Shown here piece by piece: positions 35,054 to 42,349 of a stretch of DNA of 64,000 nucleotides. Origin of the DNA: Succinimonas sp045124755 (lineage in GTDB: Bacteria > Pseudomonadota > Gammaproteobacteria > Enterobacterales > Succinivibrionaceae); assembly GCF_045124755.1 (NCBI RefSeq), contig NZ_JBGVMK010000129.1; one strand, given 5' to 3'. The translations under genes were made by a program, and so were the position numbers. Position 1 is the first letter of the stretch, and each line of letters begins with the position of its first letter. The notes beneath the pieces were generated by a model. That model made no database searches and was not told the origin of the DNA. It saw only the letters and a program-made list of their open reading frames with translations.

Positions 35054-36727
35054 ATGACCGGTGCACTAGATTCTGACCGTCCGGCAAATTTTATTACTCA
35101 GATTATTGATGAAGATCTGGCTCAGCAAAAGTATCAGGTCATAAAGACCCGGTTCCCTCCGGAGCCCAATGGCTACCTGCACATCGGCCACGCAAAATCC
35201 ATCTGTCTCAATTTCGGCATTGCGGAAAGCTATCAGGGCACCTGCAATCTCCGCTTTGACGACACCAATCCCGCCAAGGAAAACACTGAATATGTCGACT
35301 CCATTAAAAACGACGTCAGCTGGCTGGGCTTTCACTGGGACGGAGAACCCCGCTATTCCTCAGATTATTTCGACCGGCTCTATGGCTATGCCAAAGAGCT
35401 GATTGAGAAGGGCCTGGCCTACGTGGACGAGCTCTCCCCCGATGAAATCCGGGACTACCGGGGCACCCTCACCGAGCCCGGCAAAAACAGTCCGTACCGG
35501 GATCGCTCCCCCGCGGAAAACATGGCCCTGTTCGAAAAGATGAAAAACGGGGATATCCCCGAGGGCAAGGCCTGTCTCCGGGCCAAAATCGACATGAGCT
35601 CCCCCTTCATGTGCATGAGAGATCCGGTCATCTACAGAATCCGCTTTGCCGATCATCACCGCACCGGAAGCAAGTGGCATATCTATCCCATGTATGACTT
35701 CACCCACTGCATTTCCGACGCCATCGAGGGCATTACCCATTCCATCTGCACCCTGGAATTCCAGGACAACCGCCGGCTTTATGACTGGGTGCTGGAGCAT
35801 ATCACCATTGAGCATCACCCCCATCAGTACGAATTCAGCCGGCTGAATCTGGAATACTCCATCACCTCCAAGAGAAAACTGAATCTGCTGGTTCAGGAGG
35901 GTATCGTGGATGGCTGGGACGATCCCCGCATGACTACCATCTCGGGACTCAGAAGGCGCGGCTACACTCCGGCCTCCATCAGAGAGTTCTGTCGCCGCAT
36001 CGGCGTTACCAAGCAGGAAAACACCGTGGAAATGAGCGCTTTGGAATCCTGCATCCGGGAGGATCTTAATGAGAACGCCGAAAGAAGAATGGCGGTGCTG
36101 GAGCCTCTGGAGCTTGTCATTGACAATTATCCCGAAGGAAAGGAAGAAAAGGTCACCGCCCAGAACCACCCGCTCCGGGCCGAGCTGGGAACGAGAGAGC
36201 TCCCCTTCGGAAAGCGCATTTTCATCGAGCGGGAGGATTTCCGGGAGGAAGCCAACAAAAAGTTCAAAAGACTGGTGCTCGGAAAGGAAGTACGCCTGAG
36301 GTACGCCTACATCATCAAGGCGGAAAGCTGCGAAAAGGACAGCGCCGGAAACATTGTCAGAGTGCACTGCTCCTACATTCCGGAATCTCTGGGCGCCGAC
36401 ATCCCCGATCACAAGCCCAAGGGGGTGATTCACTGGGTCAGCGCCGATCATCACCTCAAGGCCGAGGTCAGGCTCTATCAGAGGCTTTTTCTGGTGCCTA
36501 ATCCCGGATCTCAGGAGGATTTTCTGGCCACGATTAACCCGGAATCCCTGAAAATCGTCAAGGAGGCCGCGCTGGAGGAATCTCTGGGAAATGCAGTTCC
36601 CGGTCAGGCCTTTCAGTTTGAGCGCACCGGATACTTCTGTCCTGACAGCAGGTATTCATCTGACTCCGCAAAGGTATTTAATCTGACTGTTGCCCTCAAG
36701 GAAGACTCCCAGAAGGCGCAGTCTTAA
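35054..36727 (+). CDS. glnS: Glutaminyl-tRNA synthetase
   Basis: A class I aminoacyl-tRNA synthetase charging tRNA-Gln. The HIGH motif lies in RFPPEPNGYLHIGHAKS, the KMSKS-type loop in EYSITSKRKLNLLV, and conserved features include CNLRFDDTNPAKE, WHIYPMYDFTHCISDAIEG and GWDDPRMTTISGLRRRGY; the C-terminal anticodon-binding beta barrels follow. The start at 35054 (MTGALDSDRPANFI) has AGGGG eight bases upstream. At 557 residues it has the normal gammaproteobacterial length. A second gene follows after 17 bp, suggesting co-transcription. Confidence 0.97.
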   Translation: MTGALDSDRPANFITQIIDEDLAQQKYQVIKTRFPPEPNGYLHIGHAKSICLNFGIAESYQGTCNLRFDDTNPAKENTEYVDSIKNDVSWLGFHWDGEPRYSSDYFDRLYGYAKELIEKGLAYVDELSPDEIRDYRGTLTEPGKNSPYRDRSPAENMALFEKMKNGDIPEGKACLRAKIDMSSPFMCMRDPVIYRIRFADHHRTGSKWHIYPMYDFTHCISDAIEGITHSICTLEFQDNRRLYDWVLEHITIEHHPHQYEFSRLNLEYSITSKRKLNLLVQEGIVDGWDDPRMTTISGLRRRGYTPASIREFCRRIGVTKQENTVEMSALESCIREDLNENAERRMAVLEPLELVIDNYPEGKEEKVTAQNHPLRAELGTRELPFGKRIFIEREDFREEANKKFKRLVLGKEVRLRYAYIIKAESCEKDSAGNIVRVHCSYIPESLGADIPDHKPKGVIHWVSADHHLKAEVRLYQRLFLVPNPGSQEDFLATINPESLKIVKEAALEESLGNAVPGQAFQFERTGYFCPDSRYSSDSAKVFNLTVALKEDSQKAQS

Positions 36728-36744
36728 TTCACAAAGGAAGTTTT

Positions 36745-37227
36745 ATGAGCGAAGATTTATACGAAAACGAAAACGACACTGATGCTGCCGATGAAATTGC
36801 TGATGACGGCCAGTTTGATAATGATTTAGAGGTCGAACTCAGCAGAAGAGCTCCCAAAGGCGACGTTTTTCAGCAGATTTTTCCAAGAACCAGACACTGG
36901 CTTCGTGAAGGTGTTCGCCCGGAAGAGATTCTGCGGGAGGATAAAGACGACCTGGTTTTCTCATTCGTAAAGAGAATGAAGGATCCGGATTATCCGCAGA
37001 CCGAAGGAGCGCGTTACATCAAATTCCGCAGCACTCTGGCCATTTCAGAGCTGGAAGTGGAAATGACCTTTACTCACATTGAGCTTTTCTATCAGGATGC
37101 CGATGGCAATCTGGGATCGGCCATTCCGGTAAAGGACGGCGCCGAAGAGTGCCGGGATATTCAGAAGGTATTTGACAAGGTTATCGATAATCTGGCCGGC
37201 TATCTGAGCAAGGTTAATAATCGCTGA
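36745..37227 (+). CDS. Uncharacterised acidic protein (160 aa)
   Basis: The ATG at 36745 follows AAGGAAGTTTT. The first 40 residues are highly acidic (MSEDLYENENDTDAADEIAD). The rest looks like a compact alpha/beta domain (DVFQQIFPRTRHWLREGVRP; YIKFRSTLAISELEVEMTFTHIE; LFYQDADGNLGSAIPVKDG) ending in a helix. There is no signal peptide or membrane segment. It lies 17 bp after glnS and so is likely in the same transcript. I do not recognise a family. Confidence 0.65.
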   Translation: MSEDLYENENDTDAADEIADDGQFDNDLEVELSRRAPKGDVFQQIFPRTRHWLREGVRPEEILREDKDDLVFSFVKRMKDPDYPQTEGARYIKFRSTLAISELEVEMTFTHIELFYQDADGNLGSAIPVKDGAEECRDIQKVFDKVIDNLAGYLSKVNNR

Positions 37228-37284
37228 ATTAAGCTGCCGGCGGGAGCCGAAGCTTTTCAGAAACATTTTAAAAGGGAATTAGAT

Positions 37285-37695
37285 ATGATTTTTAAGAAAT
37301 TATTGCTGGCTCTGGCCGGCGTTGCCTTTTCAGCCGGCGCCTTTGCTGCGGTAAGCTCCGATGTTTCCGGATTCATCTCCGGCTCCGGACTCAATGCCCG
37401 TCAGGAACGCGCCGTTACCCAGTATGCCGAAAGCCTGGATCAGATTGCCAATATCGATCTCGGCAATCAGGAAGCCGTGATTTCCGTTAACAAGGAGTTC
37501 ATGAACGCTCAGCAGTGTCTGGCTCAGGTTTACAGCATCGACCAGAAGCCCCACATGATGCGGGTCAGCCGGCAGGTTTATGAAAAGACCTTCAATACCG
37601 ATGAGCTGGTTACCAAATACCGTCAGTTCCTGGGACAGGCTCTTCAGGAAGGCGCCAAGGCCCTTCCTTCCGGAAAGGCTCGCGCCTGCAAATAA
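37285..37695 (+). CDS. Small exported protein (136 aa), unknown function
   Basis: A clear signal peptide (MIFKKLLLALAGVAFSAGAFA, cleavage after AFA) precedes a helical mature part of about 115 residues with two cysteines (NAQQCLAQ and the C-terminal RACK) that could form a disulfide. The start follows AAAAGGGAATTAGAT. It lies 57 bp after the acidic protein. The sequence suggests a small periplasmic helical protein; the family is unknown to me. Confidence 0.65.
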   Translation: MIFKKLLLALAGVAFSAGAFAAVSSDVSGFISGSGLNARQERAVTQYAESLDQIANIDLGNQEAVISVNKEFMNAQQCLAQVYSIDQKPHMMRVSRQVYEKTFNTDELVTKYRQFLGQALQEGAKALPSGKARACK

Positions 37696-37867
37696 TCAGA
37701 GCTTCGGCATATGCCTTGCAAATGCAGCAGGCTGCGAGAAAAACTCTCAAGCCCCTGCCAGACACATCGCTTACCAGCGACAGACCCGGAATTAACCGGA
37801 ACAGTCTTATTTGCGACAGTCTCGCTCTGCGATATCAAAGATCCGCTTAATAAAGTTTAGAGATAAG

Positions 37868-37896
37868 TTGACAGAGCGCCGTTTGGTTTTCAGAAT
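37868..37896 (+). promoter_or_regulatory. Sigma-70 type promoter of bamC
   Basis: A perfect -35 TTGACA, a 17-bp spacer and CAGAAT lie about 35 bp before the bamC start. Confidence 0.6.
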
Positions 37897-37930
37897 AAGC
37901 AGAGACACTCAATAAAGGAATCTACACGCT

Positions 37931-39079
37931 ATGCTTAACAAAAGGAACGTTACCGTTTCACTGATGCTGTCCGGCATGATGATCATGGTCAGCGCTCTTC
38001 CCGGCTGCCGTTCCAGCTATGTTAATAATGACATCCGTCAGGCTAACAACAAATTCAGCTATCTGGATTCAGTGCCGGTGGAACGGAAGATGGTTCAGCC
38101 TGAAGGCACCACTCCCATTGACTATTCCAAACAGTTCGACCTCCCGGAAATGCATTTTGACGATGTGCGTTCCGCCCTGGTAGGCAAGGCTGTGGACGTC
38201 CGTCCGCCCCAGAAGCTGATCCCTCTGAACAGCAATGTGTCCGTGGGCCAGGACGGCGATATCGCCTATGTCTGGTTCTACCCCGATGAGGACGGTCAGG
38301 AAATCACCCCCAACGACCTTCTGGTCACCCTGTTCCGGATGTTCCGCAGATCTGCCATCAACGTGGAATCGATAGATGCCATGAACAGCTTTATTCAGAC
38401 TGACTGGTACGATGCCACGGAATTTGCCACTCCCTACAATCCCGATGCCATGGAAAAGGGCTTTCTTATCTACCGGCAACGTTATGCCTTCGGTCTCAGA
38501 AAGAACACCGAGGGAGCTCCCGGAGTGTCCATTCAGCTTACTGACAATATTATCGAGCAGACTGACGGCACCGAGCTCAAGGCCGGCCTGAACCGCTTCG
38601 AGCCCTCCCGTTTTACCGCCCTGATGGCTAACCGGCTGATGTGGTCATACAACCTGGATATGAAAAAGAAGCACAGCTCCTCCGAAAACGCCTACGTGGC
38701 CATCTCTCTTGGCCGGGACAATAATGATCTCCCCTGCTGGCTGGTGGATGCCGGATTTGATGATACCTACAAGGCTCTGGTAGATCTCTTCACGGCCTAT
38801 GAAATCAAAATCAAGGAATACTCCTCCACCGCCGGAGAAATCACCATTAAATACAGCGAGCCGGAACCGGAATTCTGGGAATCTCAGGGAGTGGAGCCCT
38901 GGGGGCTGGAGGACGGCAAATATACCTTCAAGCTGGGCGTGTTCCAGGGCAAAACCTCCGTTACCATGTATGACGAGAACAACAAGCCGGTAAACACCGC
39001 CGTTACCGCAAGAATGTACAGCGGCTTTGCATCCTCTCTTAACGTGCAGTTTTATTTGAACCGCACTGCAGGAAAGTGA
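37931..39079 (+). CDS. bamC: Outer-membrane assembly lipoprotein BamC (NlpB)
   Basis: The N-terminus ends in a lipobox (MIMVSALPGC), so the mature protein is lipidated at Cys. The following unstructured stretch (SSYVNNDIRQANNKFSYLDS, then a DLPEMHF segment) resembles the BamC region that binds BamD, and two alpha/beta domains follow. The gene lies directly before purC, as in E. coli (bamC-purC), which strongly supports the call. BamC is an accessory subunit of the BAM complex that inserts beta-barrel proteins. At 382 residues it is a little longer than E. coli BamC. Confidence 0.85.
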   Translation: MLNKRNVTVSLMLSGMMIMVSALPGCRSSYVNNDIRQANNKFSYLDSVPVERKMVQPEGTTPIDYSKQFDLPEMHFDDVRSALVGKAVDVRPPQKLIPLNSNVSVGQDGDIAYVWFYPDEDGQEITPNDLLVTLFRMFRRSAINVESIDAMNSFIQTDWYDATEFATPYNPDAMEKGFLIYRQRYAFGLRKNTEGAPGVSIQLTDNIIEQTDGTELKAGLNRFEPSRFTALMANRLMWSYNLDMKKKHSSSENAYVAISLGRDNNDLPCWLVDAGFDDTYKALVDLFTAYEIKIKEYSSTAGEITIKYSEPEPEFWESQGVEPWGLEDGKYTFKLGVFQGKTSVTMYDENNKPVNTAVTARMYSGFASSLNVQFYLNRTAGK

Positions 39080-39100
39080 TACCGCTCACTTAATTTGTGG

Positions 39101-39106
39101 TAAAAT
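39101..39106 (+). promoter_or_regulatory. Candidate extended -10 of purC
   Basis: TGGTAAAAT between bamC and purC forms an extended -10 element about 50 bp before the purC ATG. Confidence 0.45.
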
Positions 39107-39157
39107 GCACCGCATTGGCAGATGCCTCTTTTCGAGAAAATTTCGGGAGTTTTTCAA

Positions 39158-39874
39158 ATGGTTGAGAAAAAAGAAGAGCTTTATCGCGGTAAGGCAAAAA
39201 CTGTATATGCTACTAACGATCCGAAGCGTTTAATCATCACCTTCAGAGATGACACCTCAGCGTTCGATGGCCTTAAGATCGAGCAGCTCGCCCGTAAAGG
39301 CAAGACCAACAACAAATTCAATTACTTCATCATGAAGAAGCTGGAAGAAGCCGGCGTTCCCACTCAGATTGAAGAACTGCTCAACGATAATGAAATTCTG
39401 GTAAAGAAGCTCGAAATGGTTCCTGTTGAGTGCGTAGTTCGCAACGTTACCGCCGGTTCCATCTGCAAGCGTCTGGGCGTGCAGCAGGGCATTGAACTCA
39501 AGGTTCCGACCTTTGAATTCTTCCTGAAGAACGATGCTCTCCATGATCCCATGGTTAACGATTCCCATATCATTTCCTTCGGCTGGGGCACTCAGGAACA
39601 GATCGATGAGATGAAGGCTCTCAGCCTTAAGATCAATGATGTACTGAAGAAGCTTTTTGACGATGCCGGTCTCATTCTGGTTGACTACAAGCTGGAATTC
39701 GGTCTCTATGACGGCAAACTGGTACTGGGCGATGAATTCTCTCCGGATGGCTGCCGTCTTTGGGACAAGACCACCAGAGAATCCCTGGATAAGGATCGCT
39801 TCCGCAAGGATCTTGGCGGCGTTATCGAGGCTTATGAGGAAGTTGCCCGCCGTATCGGCTGCCCTCTTGATTAA
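39158..39874 (+). CDS. purC: Phosphoribosylaminoimidazole-succinocarboxamide synthase (SAICAR synthetase)
   Basis: PurC joins aspartate to CAIR with ATP in purine synthesis. Visible motifs are ELYRGKAKTVYAT at the N-terminus, FRDDTSAFDG, the RNVTAGSICKRLG segment, FGLYDGKLVLGDEFSPDGCRLWD and DKDRFRKDLG. The start at 39158 (MVEKKEELYRGKAK) follows CGGGAGTTTTTCAA and gives 238 residues, the normal length. Codon use here differs slightly from neighbours (more CGT, GGT), as in highly expressed genes. A terminator follows. Confidence 0.97.
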   Translation: MVEKKEELYRGKAKTVYATNDPKRLIITFRDDTSAFDGLKIEQLARKGKTNNKFNYFIMKKLEEAGVPTQIEELLNDNEILVKKLEMVPVECVVRNVTAGSICKRLGVQQGIELKVPTFEFFLKNDALHDPMVNDSHIISFGWGTQEQIDEMKALSLKINDVLKKLFDDAGLILVDYKLEFGLYDGKLVLGDEFSPDGCRLWDKTTRESLDKDRFRKDLGGVIEAYEEVARRIGCPLD

Positions 39875-39906
39875 TTACGGATCCGTGGTATAATCCACCA
39901 CCGTAC

Positions 39907-39938
39907 AGGAACCGCCTGACAAGGGCGGTTTCCTTTTC
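39907..39938 (+). terminator. Rho-independent terminator of purC
   Basis: GGAACCGCC/GGCGGTTTCC stem followed by TTTTC. Confidence 0.75.
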
Positions 39939-39955
39939 AAGACTTCTGTTAGCAG

Positions 39956-40031
39956 GCCACTTTAGCTCAGTCGGTAGAGCAGCTGTTTCGTAAACAGTTG
40001 GTCGCAGGTTCGATTCCTGTAAGTGGCACCA
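39956..40031 (+). tRNA. tRNA-Thr (anticodon CGT)
   Basis: A 76-nt cloverleaf: acceptor GCCACTT/AAGTGGC, D arm GCTC-AGTCGGTA-GAGC, anticodon arm GCTGT-TTCGTAA-ACAGT with CGT at positions 34-36, T arm GCAGG-TTCGATT-CCTGT, and an encoded CCA end. It reads the Thr codon ACG, like E. coli thrW, a well-known phage and island integration site. The accessory region begins directly after it. Confidence 0.97.
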
Positions 40032-40089
40032 CCGTTTGTCAATACCTTCAAAACCTTGACATTAAGCCGTTTCACATCCAAAATCACAA

Positions 40090-40356
40090 TCAAAGATGTA
40101 TTTCGACCTTCCTTTTTTGGATGCAAAACTGATGTGACCGTTGGATGCAGTTCTTACACGGTTTTGCGAGGTTAAAACGTTCAACCGCTGATTTGGGTTC
40201 GCCAGCCTGAATCAGAAATACCTTCACTTCTTGAAAAAAACAAAGTTCCAGGCGATATCCGATCACTTGGAGCAATCCTGTCAGGATTTCCGGCAGGTTA
40301 CCCAATCTCAAAAACCCGGGATTCAGATGTTCGCTAAAAGTGCTGCTTTAAATTGG
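40090..40356 (-). pseudogene. Antitoxin-like gene fragment (copy 1)
   Basis: The minus strand reads ...FSEHLNPGFLRLGNLPEILTG, then LLQVIGYRLELCF. The pattern 'NPxxLxxLxxLxxILxxLGYRLEL' resembles the C-terminal half of HTH (HigA/XRE-like) antitoxins. No proper start or N-terminal half remains. It coincides with repeat copy 1. The antitoxin reading is my inference. Confidence 0.4.
40154..40355. repeat. ~200-bp dispersed direct repeat, copy 1
   Basis: From TTACACGGTTTTGCGAGGTT to GCTAAAAGTG the sequence is nearly identical to 42004-42206 in the same orientation, with about a dozen substitutions and a one-base difference in an A run. The two copies bracket the STAS/ATPase gene pair. Confidence 0.92.
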
Positions 40357-40366
40357 GGTTTAAGAC

Positions 40367-40495
40367 CTAATACAAAAACAGAATCTTCTGAAGCAGCAGA
40401 TTGCTTATAGGGAGGTTGTCGATTATGCATTTCCTTACAATGTACTTTGCCAGTTCAAGCATGTGGCTGTTTAGTGACTTAAATGCCTGGTTCAT
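40367..40495 (-). pseudogene. N-terminal fragment of a DUF4065 (Panacea/SocA-like) antitoxin-type gene
   Basis: From ATG at 40495 the minus strand reads MNQAFKSLNSHMLELAKYIV, then RKCIIDNLPISNLLLQKILF, before a stop after 42 codons. 'AKYIxxxC...LPISNLxLQKxLxF' is the start signature of DUF4065/Panacea proteins, many of which are antitoxins. The remaining ~100 residues are missing, so this is a truncated remnant. The surrounding stretch 40032-40549 contains no intact gene. Confidence 0.6.
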
Positions 40496-40549
40496 ACCTG
40501 TCTCTGTCTGGTAAGGTTTGATTGAGATTAATCGCCATGCGTGCTGATG

Positions 40550-40870
40550 CTACGCTCTGCGTTTGACAAGCATGTTTTTTCTCTCCAGCAATGCTCTTGC
40601 GATTCCGTTTTTGCAAAATTCATTGGCATTAATCAGCTTTATGGAATTTATCACTTTGTCTATGCCGTACTTCAGACTTAAGCAGGCAATGCTCTCATCT
40701 GCAAAACTTCCGGATATAAACTCCACGCCGGCAAGGTCTATATAGACTTTCTCGCATCCTGCCGCAATGTACTGATCCAGCTGATCTCTGTACCAGCGAG
40801 CCGAAGAGCGGGATGCCAATGATCCGGACGGAAATTTTATAATTGGAATATTATTATGAAGTTCGGTCAT
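40550..40870 (-). CDS. STAS-like (DUF4325-type) protein
   Basis: The 106-residue product has a small alpha/beta domain: AAGCEKVYIDLAGVEFISGS, then FADESIACLSLKYG and INSIKLINANEFCKNGIARA, matching STAS-like DUF4325 domains related to anti-sigma-factor antagonists (the 'IDLxGVxFISxSFADE' core). It lies 12 bp downstream of a GHKL ATPase gene on the same strand, so the pair resembles a SpoIIAB/SpoIIAA-type kinase-antagonist switch. In this family the serine after the 'FIS' motif is the likely regulatory site. Partner sigma factor or output is not visible. Base composition is more AT-rich than the flanking chromosome. Confidence 0.75.
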   Translation of the reverse strand: MTELHNNIPIIKFPSGSLASRSSARWYRDQLDQYIAAGCEKVYIDLAGVEFISGSFADESIACLSLKYGIDKVINSIKLINANEFCKNGIARALLERKNMLVKRRA

Positions 40871-40882
40871 TTTAAATCACCT

Positions 40883-41806
40883 TTAATTTATCAAATTTAG
40901 TATTTCTGAAATATCATCTGATAACATAAAATGCTGTTTTTGATCTTCGGGCAAATGCAAAGACAAAGGCAAAACTAAATCAATAGCCACTCCTTTCCAG
41001 TCAATGCCTCTTCGAGTGTTTGTTTCTCTGCCGTTGCGAAATTCCACAGCAGTTTCGCCGCTGGCAATATTCAGAACGCTTCCGTCATATTCCGAGTGCA
41101 AATCAAATAATTCCGCCAGTCCCACTCCCATGTGGTTATCGCCGCTGCTGTATGATGCGTACCGCCCCATGGGGTTAACACCGGAAAAATCCGAAGGCAA
41201 CGACTGCACCCAGGGATCTTCCTGCGGTTCATATGACGTGCTTGTGTTGTTCCTGCGAAGACACCACTTAATCGCATCCGAATCACTGTTGATACCAGGT
41301 ACGCCGGCCTTGTTCAATACCTTTAAAAAACCGCCTCCCAGATCAGCAATGCAAAACTCTGCGGCATCTTCGCGCACCTGAGCCATGGAAAAGCCAAATG
41401 TCTTTCCATGAGAACAAACATTGTCGTGCAGCTCGCCGACAACGTTTGTCAAAGAACCCAGCAGCTTGTAATCGTTGATATTGTTTTTTAAATATGAATT
41501 AATGGTTTCAGTAGCCTGATCCAGTCCGCCGCAAGGATCAAACAATGTTAACGGAGAACATGCCGCGCATTCGCCTGTTTGCCGATGCGTCCGAGGTATA
41601 TCCCATAACGCTTCATAAAAACCAATATTTTCCAAATATGTGTTACGTGATACCAGCATCTTAAAATCATCATGTTTAATATTATTTGATTTTAAAAATG
41701 TTGAAATAATGGCAATATTGCAAGGTTTCCAATTTTTAATATTATTAATTTTTGCGGCATTAACTCTGAAAGAATTGCACAGTTTTAACGTTTCATAGAA
41801 ATTCAT
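40883..41806 (-). CDS. GHKL (HATPase) domain protein paired with the STAS-like protein
   Basis: ATG at 41806 follows AAGCGGTGATTATTGTTT; a TTG six bases upstream is less likely. The ~180 C-terminal residues contain GHKL ATP-binding motifs: N box VVGELHDNVCSHG, G1 box FCIADLGGGFLKVL and G2 box DNHMGVGLAELF. The N-terminal half is helical with a cysteine pair (ECAAC) and no membrane segment, so this is a soluble kinase-like switch rather than a sensor kinase. With the STAS-like gene it forms a two-gene unit bracketed by 200-bp repeats. The role could be stress or defence signalling; nothing in the sequence decides it. Confidence 0.75.
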   Translation of the reverse strand: MNFYETLKLCNSFRVNAAKINNIKNWKPCNIAIISTFLKSNNIKHDDFKMLVSRNTYLENIGFYEALWDIPRTHRQTGECAACSPLTLFDPCGGLDQATETINSYLKNNINDYKLLGSLTNVVGELHDNVCSHGKTFGFSMAQVREDAAEFCIADLGGGFLKVLNKAGVPGINSDSDAIKWCLRRNNTSTSYEPQEDPWVQSLPSDFSGVNPMGRYASYSSGDNHMGVGLAELFDLHSEYDGSVLNIASGETAVEFRNGRETNTRRGIDWKGVAIDLVLPLSLHLPEDQKQHFMLSDDISEILNLIN

Positions 41807-41907
41807 AAACAATAATCACCGCTTTCCTTCGTTTAACACTTTTGCATAAGTGCTACCTATGTCACATTATTGATCACAATCACATGACTAACAACGTTTT
41901 TAGCCGC

Positions 41908-41929
41908 GATTTGACATGTGTGTCAAATC
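41908..41929. promoter_or_regulatory. Perfect inverted repeat upstream of the ATPase/STAS pair
   Basis: GATTTGACA-TGTG-TGTCAAATC has 9-bp perfect arms. It lies about 100 bp before the ATPase gene and contains TTGACA on both strands, so it could be an operator overlapping a -35 element. Confidence 0.45.
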
Positions 41930-42003
41930 AGAATCTGCCCGCAGCCCCCTCTTTGCGAGTCTAAAACCTTGTAAATAAAGGCTTTAAAACTTTTGTGATG
42001 TTT

Positions 42004-42206
42004 TTACACGGTTTTGCGAGGTTATAACGTTCAGCCGCTGATTTGAGGGCGCCAGCTTGAATCAGAAATATCTTCACTTCTTGAAAAAAAACAAAGTTCC
42101 AGGCGATATCCGATCACTTGGAGCAATCCTGTCAGGATTTCCGGCAGGTTACCCAATCTCAAAAACCCGGGATTCAGATGTTCGCTAAAAGTGCCGCTTA
42201 AAATTT
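42004..42206. repeat. ~200-bp dispersed direct repeat, copy 2
   Basis: Near-identical to 40154-40355. An A8 instead of A7 run near 42091 shifts the reading frame of the contained gene fragment relative to copy 1. The gap 41807-42349 otherwise holds only the inverted repeat and gene debris. Confidence 0.92.
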
Positions 42207-42231
42207 TGGTTAACCGCTGCGGATTTATCAT
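42031..42231 (-). pseudogene. Antitoxin-like gene fragment (copy 2)
   Basis: From ATG at 42231 the minus strand reads MINPQRLTKILSGTFSEHLN, then the same PGFLRLGNLPEILTGLLQ segment as copy 1, ending early after a frame change in the A run. 'LTKILSG...NPxxLxxLxxLPEIL' again suggests the recognition part of an HTH antitoxin. Open frame extends upstream to 42384 but overlaps the end of the vWA gene. Confidence 0.4.
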
Positions 42232-42349
42232 GAACGACGCCTTGCTCCCAGATCTGATGAAGCATTCTCTGGAAATGCATACCCCATGATCCGTCAGAAA
42301 GGCGCCAAAGTCTCTGCGGCAGCGGAAAGGCCTGACAGAAAAAGCCTTA

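Noticed and set aside
40032..40100. Site-specific recombination core with a partner near ligA
   Set aside because: I found no second copy of the tRNA 3' sequence around 41-51 kb and no integrase gene.
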